Positions 17,819 to 26,749 of a DNA stretch of 64,000 nt are shown piece after piece; position 1 is the stretch's first letter; every line of letters starts with the position of its first letter. Below the pieces are notes generated by a model. It saw only the letters and a list, made by a program, of their open reading frames with translations, searched no databases and was not told where the DNA came from. The stretch lies in contig NZ_JBIOQR010000001.1 in NCBI RefSeq assembly GCF_051713825.1, forward strand, positions 558,001 to 622,000, in the 5' to 3' direction. A program made the translations under genes and the position numbers. This DNA is from Enterococcus_K sp051713825 (lineage in GTDB: Bacteria > Bacillota > Bacilli > Lactobacillales > Enterococcaceae).

Positions 17819-18475
17819 ATGCCTAACGTGTGTGTTTGTTCAAGGCAGAATAAGAGGTTGCGTGTGGAAAATCAATTAGTAGTAGAAAACCTGTTACTTT
17901 CTAGAAAGAACGTGACGGATCAGCCAATTAGCCTTTCCTTGAAAAAAGGTCAAGGCATCGGTATCTATGGGCCAAATGGGTCGGGAAAATCGACCTTATT
18001 AGATACTATTAGTGGTATTTTGCCAGTCGGTGAAGGCGAAATCATCGTGAATGGTGTACTTAGCTATGCGATGCAGTTTGATGGGTTTCAAGAAAATTTG
18101 AGTTGTTTAGATAATTTATATTTGGAAGCAACCTACGCAGGGATTTCTAAAAATCAGCGTCAAGAGCGGATTGTTCAGCGGGCAGAGGAATGTGGTGTGA
18201 CGTCATTTTTAAATAAAAAGGTCAGTCAATTGAGCTCAGGCATGCGTGTGCGAGTAATGTTGGCGGCAAGCTTGTTGGTGAACCCGGATGTTTTATTATT
18301 AGATGAAGCATTTAATGCGTTAGATGAAGAGACGATTGGTAGTATGCAGGAGATTTTGCATAGAGAAAAACAAAAGGGGTTAAGCCTTCTATTTGTTTCA
18401 CATAATAAATTTCATTTTGATTCAATCTGTGAAGCAATAGTGTTATTCCCAAGCTTAGAGGTAGTAAAGTTATGA
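17819..18475 (+). CDS. ABC transporter ATP-binding protein
   Basis: A 218-residue ATPase subunit. Walker A is GPNGSGKST, the signature is LSSGM, Walker B is VLLLDEAF and the H-loop is SHN. It would power the two membrane proteins encoded next, as a small ABC-2-type exporter. The first 15 residues (MPNVCVCSRQNKRLR) are unlike the domain and a GTG at 17864, with AGAGG 6 nt before it, begins with VENQLVVENL, a more typical start. The true start may therefore be 17864. Its stop overlaps the next start by 4 bp (ATGA). Confidence 0.85.
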   Translation: MPNVCVCSRQNKRLRVENQLVVENLLLSRKNVTDQPISLSLKKGQGIGIYGPNGSGKSTLLDTISGILPVGEGEIIVNGVLSYAMQFDGFQENLSCLDNLYLEATYAGISKNQRQERIVQRAEECGVTSFLNKKVSQLSSGMRVRVMLAASLLVNPDVLLLDEAFNALDEETIGSMQEILHREKQKGLSLLFVSHNKFHFDSICEAIVLFPSLEVVKL

Positions 18476-19632
18476 GAGTGAGACAATTAATGTTGGGTGA
18501 AATCTATCAAACAAAAAAATCACTGCTCTTATTCTTGCTGGCGCTTAGTTTAACGATAGGGGCGTTTATGACTGCTCTACCTTTTGAACTTTTACAGCGT
18601 GAATCAGCGGCTCCTTCAGTCAAAGTTGCCATATCGATGCCTGTTGATAGTAAGGAATTAACGGGATTAGTAGGCATTTTAGATAAGAATGATTTGATAA
18701 AAACGTTAGAGATTGTGTCTGAACAAAAAGGCAAGCTAGGCGTGATGAAAGGGGACTATGATTTGTATGTCGCCATGCCAGAAGAGTTTGAAGCGGCCTT
18801 GTTTGAACGGCAAACAGGCACGATTGAGCTGTATGCCAAAAATGCGCTGGTAGGAAATGTGGTATACCAAATCGCTTATGAAATGATTCAAACGTTAAAC
18901 AATCTGCAAAGCTTATCTCTTGATTACTATCAGGTTTTGAAAACGAGTGATCAGAGCTATAAGGAAGCCAGAAAGTCGAGTCAAACCTTTGATTTAGAAT
19001 TAATCCAAATGCTTCTTGACAGAAACGACTGGTTAGCTGTTCACAGTGGGGTCTCACAGTATCCCCTTCAACTGAGTAGCTTGTTTTTATTTTTGGCATT
19101 GATTGGAATCAGTATGTTTAGTGGTCTTGTGACAAGTCAACAGTTCAAACAGGGAACGATGAAAAAGCTTTTATTTTATAAGTATCCAGTTTCGTTGATT
19201 TTAACATGTAAATTTATCTTAAGCTGGCTTATTTCGTTGCCGTTTTTATTACTACTATTCGGACTTTCGCATTATTTTAGCCTCCAGATAGAGGGTTTCC
19301 GATTGGTATTGGGCGCTAGTTGTCTACTTCTTTTTTTATTTTTATTGACCACAGGGATTGCTTTTTTGGTTGGACAAGTAAAAAAAGAAACCCGCCTCTT
19401 TTTACTTTATGCTAGCGGGGCGTTGTTGATGTTATTTTTGGGTGGACTCATCTACCCACTTTATAATCAGCCAGCTATTATTACACAGAGTAATCCTGCT
19501 TGGTATGCTCAAGTGATTATTGAAAATGCGGTGATGGGTGCCGACTGGAATATGCTACCAATTGTGAACTTATTAATCGGCAGTGGGGGACTAACAGGAA
19601 TTCTGTTTTGGAGGTGGCGCAAATGGGCGTAG
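18472..19632 (+). CDS. ABC-2-type exporter membrane subunit 1
   Basis: 386 residues: one N-terminal membrane helix (about residues 15-35), an extracytoplasmic domain of about 150 residues, then five to six C-terminal helices. This is the ABC-2 (YhgE/DrrB-like) layout for exporters of drugs, lipids or peptides. Translational overlap with the ATPase gene upstream and with the next permease gene makes these three a single unit. The cargo is unknown. Confidence 0.75.
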   Translation: MRVRQLMLGEIYQTKKSLLLFLLALSLTIGAFMTALPFELLQRESAAPSVKVAISMPVDSKELTGLVGILDKNDLIKTLEIVSEQKGKLGVMKGDYDLYVAMPEEFEAALFERQTGTIELYAKNALVGNVVYQIAYEMIQTLNNLQSLSLDYYQVLKTSDQSYKEARKSSQTFDLELIQMLLDRNDWLAVHSGVSQYPLQLSSLFLFLALIGISMFSGLVTSQQFKQGTMKKLLFYKYPVSLILTCKFILSWLISLPFLLLLFGLSHYFSLQIEGFRLVLGASCLLLFLFLLTTGIAFLVGQVKKETRLFLLYASGALLMLFLGGLIYPLYNQPAIITQSNPAWYAQVIIENAVMGADWNMLPIVNLLIGSGGLTGILFWRWRKWA

Positions 19633-20675
19633 TTCGAATTTATTTGAAACGAATGTGGCTACCGCTTGTTTGTCTGGCAATCATTCTTGTCGGCCAGTTA
19701 CTGACAACAAGAATGAATGTTTATTTCACAAAAGGGGCGGAAATTCCTAGTGCAATTGAAGTGGTAGACTTAGAGAATAGTCAACAAAGTGTCGAGTATA
19801 TTACACGCCTAAAAAAGGTCCCAAATTTGCAGGTGACCGTTACCGATACGTTTGCAAAAGAGCATCTAAAAAAAACCACCATTCAAGGGGTTCTAATTTT
19901 ACCAAAAGAGTTTAGTAAGGGACTAGCAACTCAAAAAAAAGAGTTGCTTACGTATTATTGTGCAACAGGGATCAAAGACACTGGGCATATTCAAGAGGTA
20001 ATCCTTTCAAGCTTATTACAAATGAAAGGTGAGGCGTTGTATCAAACGCATCTGAAAGAAAATGGGTTAGACAATCAAGTCGGTAAGCCAGAAATCTCAG
20101 AACTGTTTCAGGTCGTCTATTATAATGCTTTAGGCGAGATAGTTAGTAAAAAAACGAACAAGCCTGTGTTTACTCTGGGATTGTCGGCCCTTTTCATTTT
20201 GTTGTCTGTGTTGTATTTTCAGAGCTATCTTCCAGGAGAGGATCAACGACGTTTCGTTTTTTATGGACGCAAAAATCTCTATAAACAACAAGCAATTGTA
20301 GCGGGGATTCTATTTGTCGGCTGGCTGAGTGTGATTGGTTTATTCCTCATTCTTATGCCTAAACTCATCGAAGGAGAGTTAGCAAAACAAAGCCTTCCTT
20401 TCTTACTAGGCGTGTTGTTTTATTGTTTTACTTTGAGTTTTCTTGTTATTAATAGCGGCAAACGAGAATGGTTATCTTTCCTATTTATCCCTTGGTTTAT
20501 CTTAAATATGACGATGGGCGGCGCTGTTTGGGGTGTTCCAAGTGAGCACACCTTTGTCACGATTTTTTTGCCCGTTTCCTATGTGATGAAAGGCCAGCTA
20601 CTCCCACTGTATGTATCTTCAGGTGCCTTTTGTCTAATTGCAGGACTTCTAGCTCTACGAAATAAACGTAAATAG
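19623..20675 (+). CDS. ABC-2-type exporter membrane subunit 2
   Basis: 350 residues with the same layout as the gene before it: an N-terminal helix (about residues 12-30), an external domain, and a C-terminal block of helices. The ATG at 19623 has GGAGGTG 6 nt upstream, so I prefer it to a TTG at 19608. It overlaps the previous gene by 10 bp. Two unequal permeases with one ATPase suggest a heterodimeric exporter. Confidence 0.75.
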   Translation: MGVVRIYLKRMWLPLVCLAIILVGQLLTTRMNVYFTKGAEIPSAIEVVDLENSQQSVEYITRLKKVPNLQVTVTDTFAKEHLKKTTIQGVLILPKEFSKGLATQKKELLTYYCATGIKDTGHIQEVILSSLLQMKGEALYQTHLKENGLDNQVGKPEISELFQVVYYNALGEIVSKKTNKPVFTLGLSALFILLSVLYFQSYLPGEDQRRFVFYGRKNLYKQQAIVAGILFVGWLSVIGLFLILMPKLIEGELAKQSLPFLLGVLFYCFTLSFLVINSGKREWLSFLFIPWFILNMTMGGAVWGVPSEHTFVTIFLPVSYVMKGQLLPLYVSSGAFCLIAGLLALRNKRK

Positions 20676-20738
20676 TCCTCGTTTCAATCGACGTACCTGG
20701 TTTTTTCATGATAAAATAAATCGAAGGAGGCGATTGAA

Positions 20739-21170
20739 ATGAGTCGATATCAGACGATTTTAGTAGCTGTGGACGGTTCCAAGAATGCGGAGAAGGCCTT
20801 TGTCGAAGCCATCGAGTTGTCAAAAGAGCACGATGCTCACCTGTACATTGCCTATGTTGTTAACGAAATTGAGATTACCTATAGTGCCTATGCGTACTCT
20901 AAATTATTGGCAGAGGAACAAGCACATGTTGAAAAAGTGCTCTTAGAAAAAGTTGAATATGCCAAACAACAAGGCATTCAAAAGGTTCAATCGATTACCC
21001 AAATTGGTCATGTAAAAACAGTCTTAACTGAAACCATTCCAGAAAAATACCCATTGGATTTGTTAGTGGTAGGTGCAACAGGAAAGGGTGCCATTCAACG
21101 TGCTTCAGTGGGGTCAACTGCATCCTATGTGGTGAATCACGCGCCGTGCAGTGTGTTGGTTGTTAAGTAA
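20739..21170 (+). CDS. Universal stress protein, UspA family
   Basis: A 143-residue cytoplasmic single-domain protein. The N-terminal ILVAVDGSKNAEKAF strand-loop and the C-terminal ATP-binding pattern GATGKGAIQRASVGSTASYV (G-2x-G-9x-G-S/T type) identify the ATP-binding subclass. It has a strong ribosome-binding site (GAAGGAGG) and is a single-gene unit closed by a terminator. Confidence 0.9.
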   Translation: MSRYQTILVAVDGSKNAEKAFVEAIELSKEHDAHLYIAYVVNEIEITYSAYAYSKLLAEEQAHVEKVLLEKVEYAKQQGIQKVQSITQIGHVKTVLTETIPEKYPLDLLVVGATGKGAIQRASVGSTASYVVNHAPCSVLVVK

Positions 21171-21237
21171 GTGGGAGTTTGGCGTGAGATTGTAAAATCA
21201 TTGTAAGGTCGATTTTTAATAATTATTGGATTAACCT

Positions 21238-21268
21238 AAAACACTAGGAAGCTTTCTAGTGTTTTTTA
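21238..21268. terminator. Rho-independent terminator after uspA-like gene
   Basis: AAACACTAG pairs with CTAGTGTTT around GAAGCTTT, with T and A runs on either side. The remaining intergenic DNA to 21486 shows no clear paired promoter boxes. Confidence 0.85.
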
Positions 21269-21486
21269 TTGTGCGGTGCTTCGAATTTTTTTATCAGAAC
21301 GATTCACTACCTAGTCGTAAGTAACTTGCCAAGATTACAGTACATATTCCTTTTTTTAATTACAAGTTAAAAGGATCCTATATAGGAGTGTTGAATTTTT
21401 ATAAAACTAGTTGAAAACATCTATATTATTTTTACCCCTATTCGGTAAGATTAAAGTAAGAATCTTATTGATTGAGGAGGTATACG

Positions 21487-23796
21487 ATGAGTATAAAAAA
21501 TAAAAAATTTTTCTTGAATATATCAAATAATGGAATTATTGATCAGTTAATTTTGAGAAATGATTCAAAAAAAATGAATTGGGTGTTAACAGAAGATTAT
21601 CTTAAAGAAGCAAATTTTTTTTCAAAGGATAAACTATTTGGTCATTTTTATTTTGTGATTGAGGATAGATTATATAAAAGTTCGGCTGTTCAACCAAAGA
21701 TTGTACAAACAGAAAAAGAATATATAATTAACTACAATTTTGATTCTTATAAAGTGGAAGTTATTTATGATTTGTCAAAAGAAGAAGAGCTGGTTTGGAC
21801 GATACGAGTGATCAATAATAGGGATATAGAGGTGAAACTTCAGCACTTTGGCTTCTGGAGCTCATTTGCTTATGCAATGTACAGGGATACTAATGTCTTA
21901 AGAAATGTCTATCACTCTGCTGCGCTCTTCCCATCTATATCAGCAGATTTTACGAAAATAGCCGTGATGAGAAGAACCGGTAAAGAAGCGAGTCTAGGTG
22001 TATATCAGTTAAAAGGAAAAACAAATTCAGTAGGGTCTTATTGCGATTTTAGTAATAAATTTCTAGAAGATGTTTCTCCTTCTTTGGACGGGGTTATGTT
22101 CCATCAGCTTATTTTGTCAGGTGAACATAGTAGTGAACAAGATTGGATATATACAGAAAATCAGCTTACTTTGCTTGCTGGAGAAACACTGGAGTGGGTG
22201 TATGGAATAAAGGAGATAAAGGATCAAGAAGACTTTTATGAAAAGAGTGTGGCGTATGGTCACCCTAAAATCTATGCGCCATATCTGGTAAAAACCAATC
22301 AAACATTTACTATTTTAATTGAAAATGGCGTAGTCGATTTTGTAGAATCTATTTCAAAAGAAAAAGATGACCTTGTTAAAAAAGCCCTAGAAATGTTAAC
22401 ACCAAATACATATAATGGTGTATTTGAGAAGGCAGGAGAGCATAAAATAGTTATCCATTTTCTAAATGGGACATCTGATCAATTGATTATAAATGTAATG
22501 GATGATTTGAAGACGGTCGTCAGAAATCGAGTAAATTATTTATGTGAGACGGCCTATAATAAAGAGAAGAAAACCTTCCTTCCACTATCTAATCAGGGAG
22601 AATCGATTGGGAAAATGAGCCTGATACTCAAAAAAAACCTCATAGATACAATGGATAAGGAACAAGTTTTTAAAGTGGAAGAAAGTGCGAATTTATATGT
22701 TAAACAAAAGTGGTTTGAAAACGGTGATTTTGAACAACCTAAAAAAGTTTATGGAAACTTTTATCGTGTAATGGACTTTGAATATATCGGACACTTATTC
22801 TTTCTACTCTCTCAATTTTCTGAAAGCCAGCTAACGATGCAGACACCAGAGACCTATTTATTGTGGGCCTCCAAAGTAGTGGATTTAAGAATAAACCCAG
22901 AACTGCATACGGACATGAGAGAGAAAGAGGAGTCCGAGATGTTAGGTGTATTTTTCTTATACATTAATGAACTACTGGAAGTTCTTGAAGAAAAGAAAAT
23001 TGGAGACTATAAAAAACTAGCAAAATTATGGGAAAATAACTTGTTTAAAATTCTTGAAGAAAAAACAAGTCTACCTGCTGCAATGACGGAACATTACTAT
23101 GACAATGCAGGGTTTGGTCCTGCTGCAGCCTCTCTAGCAAATGCAGGATATATAGAAGAATGTAAGAGTTATGGAGAACTTGTATTGGCAAACATTGGAT
23201 TTAGTAATGATTTTCGAGCACAAAATCCGGATAGGTGGTGGGAAGCTTTAGCCTACATGATTCATTCCTTGTGGGGGGGAATCACTGCAGCAGCGGCCTT
23301 AGATTTATTCTTGACTTTAAAAGATCCATTGTATCTTGAGGCGAGTTATCGAGCCTTTGTTGGAGTATTATACTGTTATGATACTTGCGCAACGGCTGTA
23401 ACTCCGATAAAAATAGGGGAAGCTGTTTCTAGTTATGCAGTAGCAAGTCCGCATTATAACCGATTAGATTTATCGAAAGAACGTTTTGGACAAGAAACGT
23501 TTGCTAGGGATGGTGGGCTATTTGCAAAAATTTTTTCAGAGGAACCAAATCAAACAAGTGATTGGGATATGGGAGAGGAACTGGTCGCCTACCTAGAGTG
23601 CTTTGGGCAATCTGCATATTGTTATTATGATAAAAACAGAAGATTACAAGGAGTGAATTGCTCAATTATATTTGAGGAAGAGAGAATAAAAATTGTGAGT
23701 ATGGCACCTTATCCTAAACATATATATATCTTAAAAGAAAGTAAGCTTGAAAGGATAGAAGGGGACGGTTCTGTTGCCTATATAAATTTAAAATAA
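21487..23796 (+). CDS. Large DUF5695-like protein, putative carbohydrate-active enzyme
   Basis: 769 residues and no signal peptide, so cytoplasmic. The N-terminal 270 residues look beta-rich, and the C-terminal 400 look like an alpha-helical barrel: repeated helices with conserved aromatic and acidic residues such as AMTEHYYDNAGFGPAAASLANAG, NPDRWWEALAYMIHSLWGGITAA and VASPHYNRLDL. The pattern resembles the DUF5695 family, which I believe has glycosidase-like architecture; no catalytic residue can be named with confidence. The ATG has GAGGAGG upstream. It stands with an AraC regulator, a GH51 arabinofuranosidase and a sugar importer, so action on arabinose-containing oligosaccharides is a reasonable inference. 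An IS3 element follows within 25 bp. Confidence 0.6.
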   Translation: MSIKNKKFFLNISNNGIIDQLILRNDSKKMNWVLTEDYLKEANFFSKDKLFGHFYFVIEDRLYKSSAVQPKIVQTEKEYIINYNFDSYKVEVIYDLSKEEELVWTIRVINNRDIEVKLQHFGFWSSFAYAMYRDTNVLRNVYHSAALFPSISADFTKIAVMRRTGKEASLGVYQLKGKTNSVGSYCDFSNKFLEDVSPSLDGVMFHQLILSGEHSSEQDWIYTENQLTLLAGETLEWVYGIKEIKDQEDFYEKSVAYGHPKIYAPYLVKTNQTFTILIENGVVDFVESISKEKDDLVKKALEMLTPNTYNGVFEKAGEHKIVIHFLNGTSDQLIINVMDDLKTVVRNRVNYLCETAYNKEKKTFLPLSNQGESIGKMSLILKKNLIDTMDKEQVFKVEESANLYVKQKWFENGDFEQPKKVYGNFYRVMDFEYIGHLFFLLSQFSESQLTMQTPETYLLWASKVVDLRINPELHTDMREKEESEMLGVFFLYINELLEVLEEKKIGDYKKLAKLWENNLFKILEEKTSLPAAMTEHYYDNAGFGPAAASLANAGYIEECKSYGELVLANIGFSNDFRAQNPDRWWEALAYMIHSLWGGITAAAALDLFLTLKDPLYLEASYRAFVGVLYCYDTCATAVTPIKIGEAVSSYAVASPHYNRLDLSKERFGQETFARDGGLFAKIFSEEPNQTSDWDMGEELVAYLECFGQSAYCYYDKNRRLQGVNCSIIFEEERIKIVSMAPYPKHIYILKESKLERIEGDGSVAYINLK

Positions 23797-23997
23797 TCAA
23801 AATAGAGGCTGAGACAGAATGGTGTGCTCCCCGTCAAGTAGACAGTGAAAAATAATAAGTTTCTTAACAATTGTCTGTCATTTTTGGCAGACTTTTCCTG
23901 ATTTTTCTTTCGATTGCTGGTCGCGCTACCGCTTCACTTGCCTACTCATTTCATGAGCGAAGCAAAAGCCACTTCACTCACGAAACAAGCAGGGATA

Positions 23998-24906
23998 CTA
24001 GGCTACTTCCAAATAATGTTGATGATAAGCCATCGGTGTCATAACGGATAAATTCCGTTGTAATCTCCCGTTGTTGTAGTAGTCTATGTATGCTGAAATC
24101 ATTTGTATCAAACTTTCACGACCGGTAAACTTGTGCCCATAATATTTTTCTCGTTTCATCATGCCCCAGAATCCTTCCATTGGTCCGTTGTCGATACAAT
24201 GGGCTACGCGAGACATACTCTGCTTCATTCCTGTATTTTTTAAACGTACACAAAATTGTTGGCTAGTGTACTGAAAGCCGCGGTCACTGTGCATCAAAGG
24301 ATGCGCATGAGGTTCTAGTGCAATTGCCTGATCAAAAGTGTTCATGACCAACGGATTATCGTTACGGTCACTAATAACGAAGGACACGATGCGACGATCA
24401 TACAGGTCGAGAATGGCACTGAGATAAACCTTATGAACTTCTACGCCTATGTCATACTTAAATTCAGAGACATCTGTCAACCATTTTTCATTTGGTTTGT
24501 CGGCATGAAAATCCCGGTTTAACTCATTTTTTGCCGTGTGGTAAGGTCTCTTATCTCTACGTGTGATACTGTTCGCCCAATGTTTAATCGTCGATTGAAT
24601 CCCTAAAGCTCGGCAAATTCTCAAGATTCTTTTATCGTTGAACTTGTGGTGATAGCGTGTACTAATTTCATCATCTAGTCTACGATAGCCCATGTCAGGG
24701 TGTTCGTCATATATTTTTCTGATTTCTTGGGAAAGCTCAGTGTTTAAATAGGCTCTGGGACTTACAGGATGTTTCAACCATTTATAGTAGGCAGAACGTG
24801 AAACGTGTAAAAATTCACACATTGGTTGGATAGGATAATGTTTCTCTTCGTGTAAGCTTTTGATAGCTTCATACTCAAATAAGTGTCGGGTAAAGCTTAT
24901 TCCCAC
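23998..24906 (-). CDS. IS3-family transposase OrfB (DDE catalytic subunit)
   Basis: 302 residues with the retroviral-integrase-type fold. The catalytic triad is visible: Asp in EKWLTDVSEFKY, Asp in LMHSDRGFQYTS and Glu in NGPMEGFWGMMKRE, with the family's C-terminal YNNGRLQRNLSVMTPMAYH. It overlaps orfA by 10 bp in another frame. The active protein would be an OrfAB fusion made by -1 frameshifting at the A7G run of orfA. Confidence 0.92.
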   Translation of the reverse strand: MGISFTRHLFEYEAIKSLHEEKHYPIQPMCEFLHVSRSAYYKWLKHPVSPRAYLNTELSQEIRKIYDEHPDMGYRRLDDEISTRYHHKFNDKRILRICRALGIQSTIKHWANSITRRDKRPYHTAKNELNRDFHADKPNEKWLTDVSEFKYDIGVEVHKVYLSAILDLYDRRIVSFVISDRNDNPLVMNTFDQAIALEPHAHPLMHSDRGFQYTSQQFCVRLKNTGMKQSMSRVAHCIDNGPMEGFWGMMKREKYYGHKFTGRESLIQMISAYIDYYNNGRLQRNLSVMTPMAYHQHYLEVA

Positions 24907-25580
24907 TTCCTTTCTAACTCCCTTACTTTTTTTAACAAGTCATTTTCCATTTGAAGTTGTCGGTTTTTACTTTCTGATTGTGCGAGACGGTTTCGTAATT
25001 CTTCTTCCGGTGTTCGACTAGGTTGTGTGCCAATCCGGCGACCTCTGCGATCTTCTAATCCAGCAGCACCTTTCTCCTCATATCTTTTGACCCAATTTCT
25101 CACTTGTTGATAAGAAACTTGGTATTTCAAAGCCATTGCACCATAATTTTTGTTTTGTGTTAGACAGTCTAAGACGATGGTTAAACGTTCTTCTGTCGAG
25201 GTTTCTCTTGCTTTTCTCATGTAACTTCCACCACTTTCTGATTTGAAGGTTCCATGAGTATTATACACCTGTACCCATTTTTTTAGTTGGCTACTACTTC
25301 TAAGTTTGTATGTTTTGGCTAATTCCTCGTAACTTCCTTTTCCATTGAGATAATCTATGGTGGCGGATAATTTTAACGCTACTGAATAGTGCCTATTCTT
25401 GGGCGCAGTCAATAGGGCTGTTCCTCCATCATTTTCATAAAGTCTCAACCATCTGACAATGGTAGGCAAAGAAACATTTCCTTCTCTCGCTGCCTCTGAA
25501 AGACTTAGTTCATTGTTTAGACAGCTTTCTACTAGTTTCACACGCTCTTCTACTTTTAGCTTCATCAATCTTTTAGTCAT
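24897..25580 (-). CDS. IS3-family transposase OrfA (helix-turn-helix)
   Basis: 227 residues with two helix-turn-helix units (LSLSEAAREGNVSLPTIVRWLRLYE and NYGAMALKYQVSYQQVRNWVKRYEE) and a C-terminal leucine-rich coiled coil (LAQSESKNRQLQMENDLLKKV). I start it at the ATG with GGGGG 9 nt upstream, not at an earlier in-frame ATG near the IS end. The slippery A7G run (24926-24933, minus strand) near its end matches the programmed -1 frameshift site of the IS150 group. Confidence 0.9.
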   Translation of the reverse strand: MTKRLMKLKVEERVKLVESCLNNELSLSEAAREGNVSLPTIVRWLRLYENDGGTALLTAPKNRHYSVALKLSATIDYLNGKGSYEELAKTYKLRSSSQLKKWVQVYNTHGTFKSESGGSYMRKARETSTEERLTIVLDCLTQNKNYGAMALKYQVSYQQVRNWVKRYEEKGAAGLEDRRGRRIGTQPSRTPEEELRNRLAQSESKNRQLQMENDLLKKVRELERKWE

Positions 25581-25738
25581 AATAAATACCCCCATACTGG
25601 ACTTATTATGTTTCACTGTCCTGTATAGGGGTAGCATATCATTATGTCTCAACCTCTATTTTTATCCGAATAAACGGTGGGCACAGAAGTAACTTCATCT
25701 ACACTCCTGCACCAACCTCTACTTTTTAAAGGAGAAAT

Positions 25739-26620
25739 TTAAGGGTACTCAATTCCTGTATGTGATTTTCTATAGTGGAGTGGTGGAATTGAGAATCGCC
25801 GTTTAAAACATAAAGAAAAATAGGCTGGACTTTGGTAGCCACATTTTATAGAAATATCATTAACCGATAAATTCGTCTTAATCAAGTAACTAGAAGCCTT
25901 CTCTAACCGATAATTTGCAAGGTACTCTAAAGGGGTGCATTGAAAGACTTGTTTCATACACCGAATTAAATAGTTTTCGTGGAAGTGGAATACTTTTGAT
26001 AGAGAAGAGTTAGTAATTGGTTGCGCATAATTTTCTTTGATAAAAAGTTCTATATTTTCTGCTAGTTCAATTGCGCCAGTCTTAGAATAGCTTTGTTCTT
26101 CTAATGATTTCAAAAGTTGAGAGAACCTCTTTTGGTTATCCCAAAAGACAATAGATTTCTTTTCTTCCTTTGTTCCCAAAAGCAAGCGTTTCAGTAGTGC
26201 ATAAATGTATTTAGAATCAGATAATTTCTGAAACTTTTTTAAGTGTATTGTATAGTCTTCGTTATGGAAATGAAGGTCAGGCATAATGACACTGGAAGTT
26301 AATTGAATAGGGTAAGGCGAGCTTTCCCAAATTCCATCATAGTGAAAATGAATCCAAAAAAATTCAGTTTTTGAATCGCATGGTTTGGTTGGATAATGGT
26401 GTTTAAAGGGCTCCAAAATGAGCATTTCATCCTCAGAAATCACATAATCTTGTGATTGTTCGGTCAGATAGAGACTGCCCTTAACGACGAAGATAACGTC
26501 AAAATAGGGAAGCCCGCTCCGATTTGGATGGACTTGTCCAGTCGAATATTCAGTATAGTTCCCCTCTACAAAGGTTGGGAAGGGAGGAGCTATTAATGAG
26601 AGAATGTTATTTGTCTCCAT
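25739..26620 (-). CDS. AraC-family transcriptional regulator
   Basis: 293 residues: an N-terminal cupin-like sugar-sensing part (about 1-160) and a C-terminal AraC double helix-turn-helix (about 185-288; ITNSSLSKVFHFHENYLIRCMKQVFQCTPLEYLANYRLEKASSYL, then VNDISIKCGYQSPAYFSLCFKRRF). It is divergent from the arabinofuranosidase gene and most likely activates it. That promoter has a good -10 and no -35, which fits activation. Confidence 0.88.
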   Translation of the reverse strand: METNNILSLIAPPFPTFVEGNYTEYSTGQVHPNRSGLPYFDVIFVVKGSLYLTEQSQDYVISEDEMLILEPFKHHYPTKPCDSKTEFFWIHFHYDGIWESSPYPIQLTSSVIMPDLHFHNEDYTIHLKKFQKLSDSKYIYALLKRLLLGTKEEKKSIVFWDNQKRFSQLLKSLEEQSYSKTGAIELAENIELFIKENYAQPITNSSLSKVFHFHENYLIRCMKQVFQCTPLEYLANYRLEKASSYLIKTNLSVNDISIKCGYQSPAYFSLCFKRRFSIPPLHYRKSHTGIEYP

Positions 26621-26675
26621 GATTATCTCCTTTAGTGTGAAATTTTATAAATAATAGTTGAATCTCTATAAAAAA

Positions 26676-26698
26676 TAAAAGCGATTACACTATATAAT
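26676..26698 (+). promoter_or_regulatory. Promoter -10 and cre site of the arabinofuranosidase-transporter operon
   Basis: TATAAT at 26693-26698 has no consensus -35 at the right distance (A-rich at 26670-26675). TAAAAGCGATTACA at 26676-26689 matches 13 of 14 positions of the cre consensus, so CcpA binding would block the promoter when glucose is present. Activation by the divergent AraC protein is inferred. Confidence 0.65.
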
Positions 26699-26749
26699 AT
26701 AATCAAATCAGTAGAGAAAAGCAAACTCAAGTCTGTAAGGAGGGATTTT

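Larger units (their letters stand above)
23820..25641 (-). mobile_element. IS3-family insertion sequence (IS150 group)
   Basis: About 1.8 kb with imperfect terminal inverted repeats. The left end begins TGGTGTGCTCCCCG and the right end, reverse-complemented, begins TGATATGCTACCCC; both run to GACAGTGAAA. It carries overlapping orfA and orfB on the minus strand. No clear target duplication can be assigned because the flanks are themselves inverted arms of the host repeat. Confidence 0.85.
23801..25693. repeat. Dispersed intergenic hairpin repeat (copy 2), split by an IS3 element
   Basis: TAGAGGCTGAGACA at 23803-23816 and its inverted partner TGTCTCAACCTCTA at 25645-25658 are the two arms of one hairpin, now separated by the IS. 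The right arm runs on into TTTATCCGAATAAACGGTGG (25661 on), the same repeat block as at 6499. The IS therefore jumped into the loop. Confidence 0.65.
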
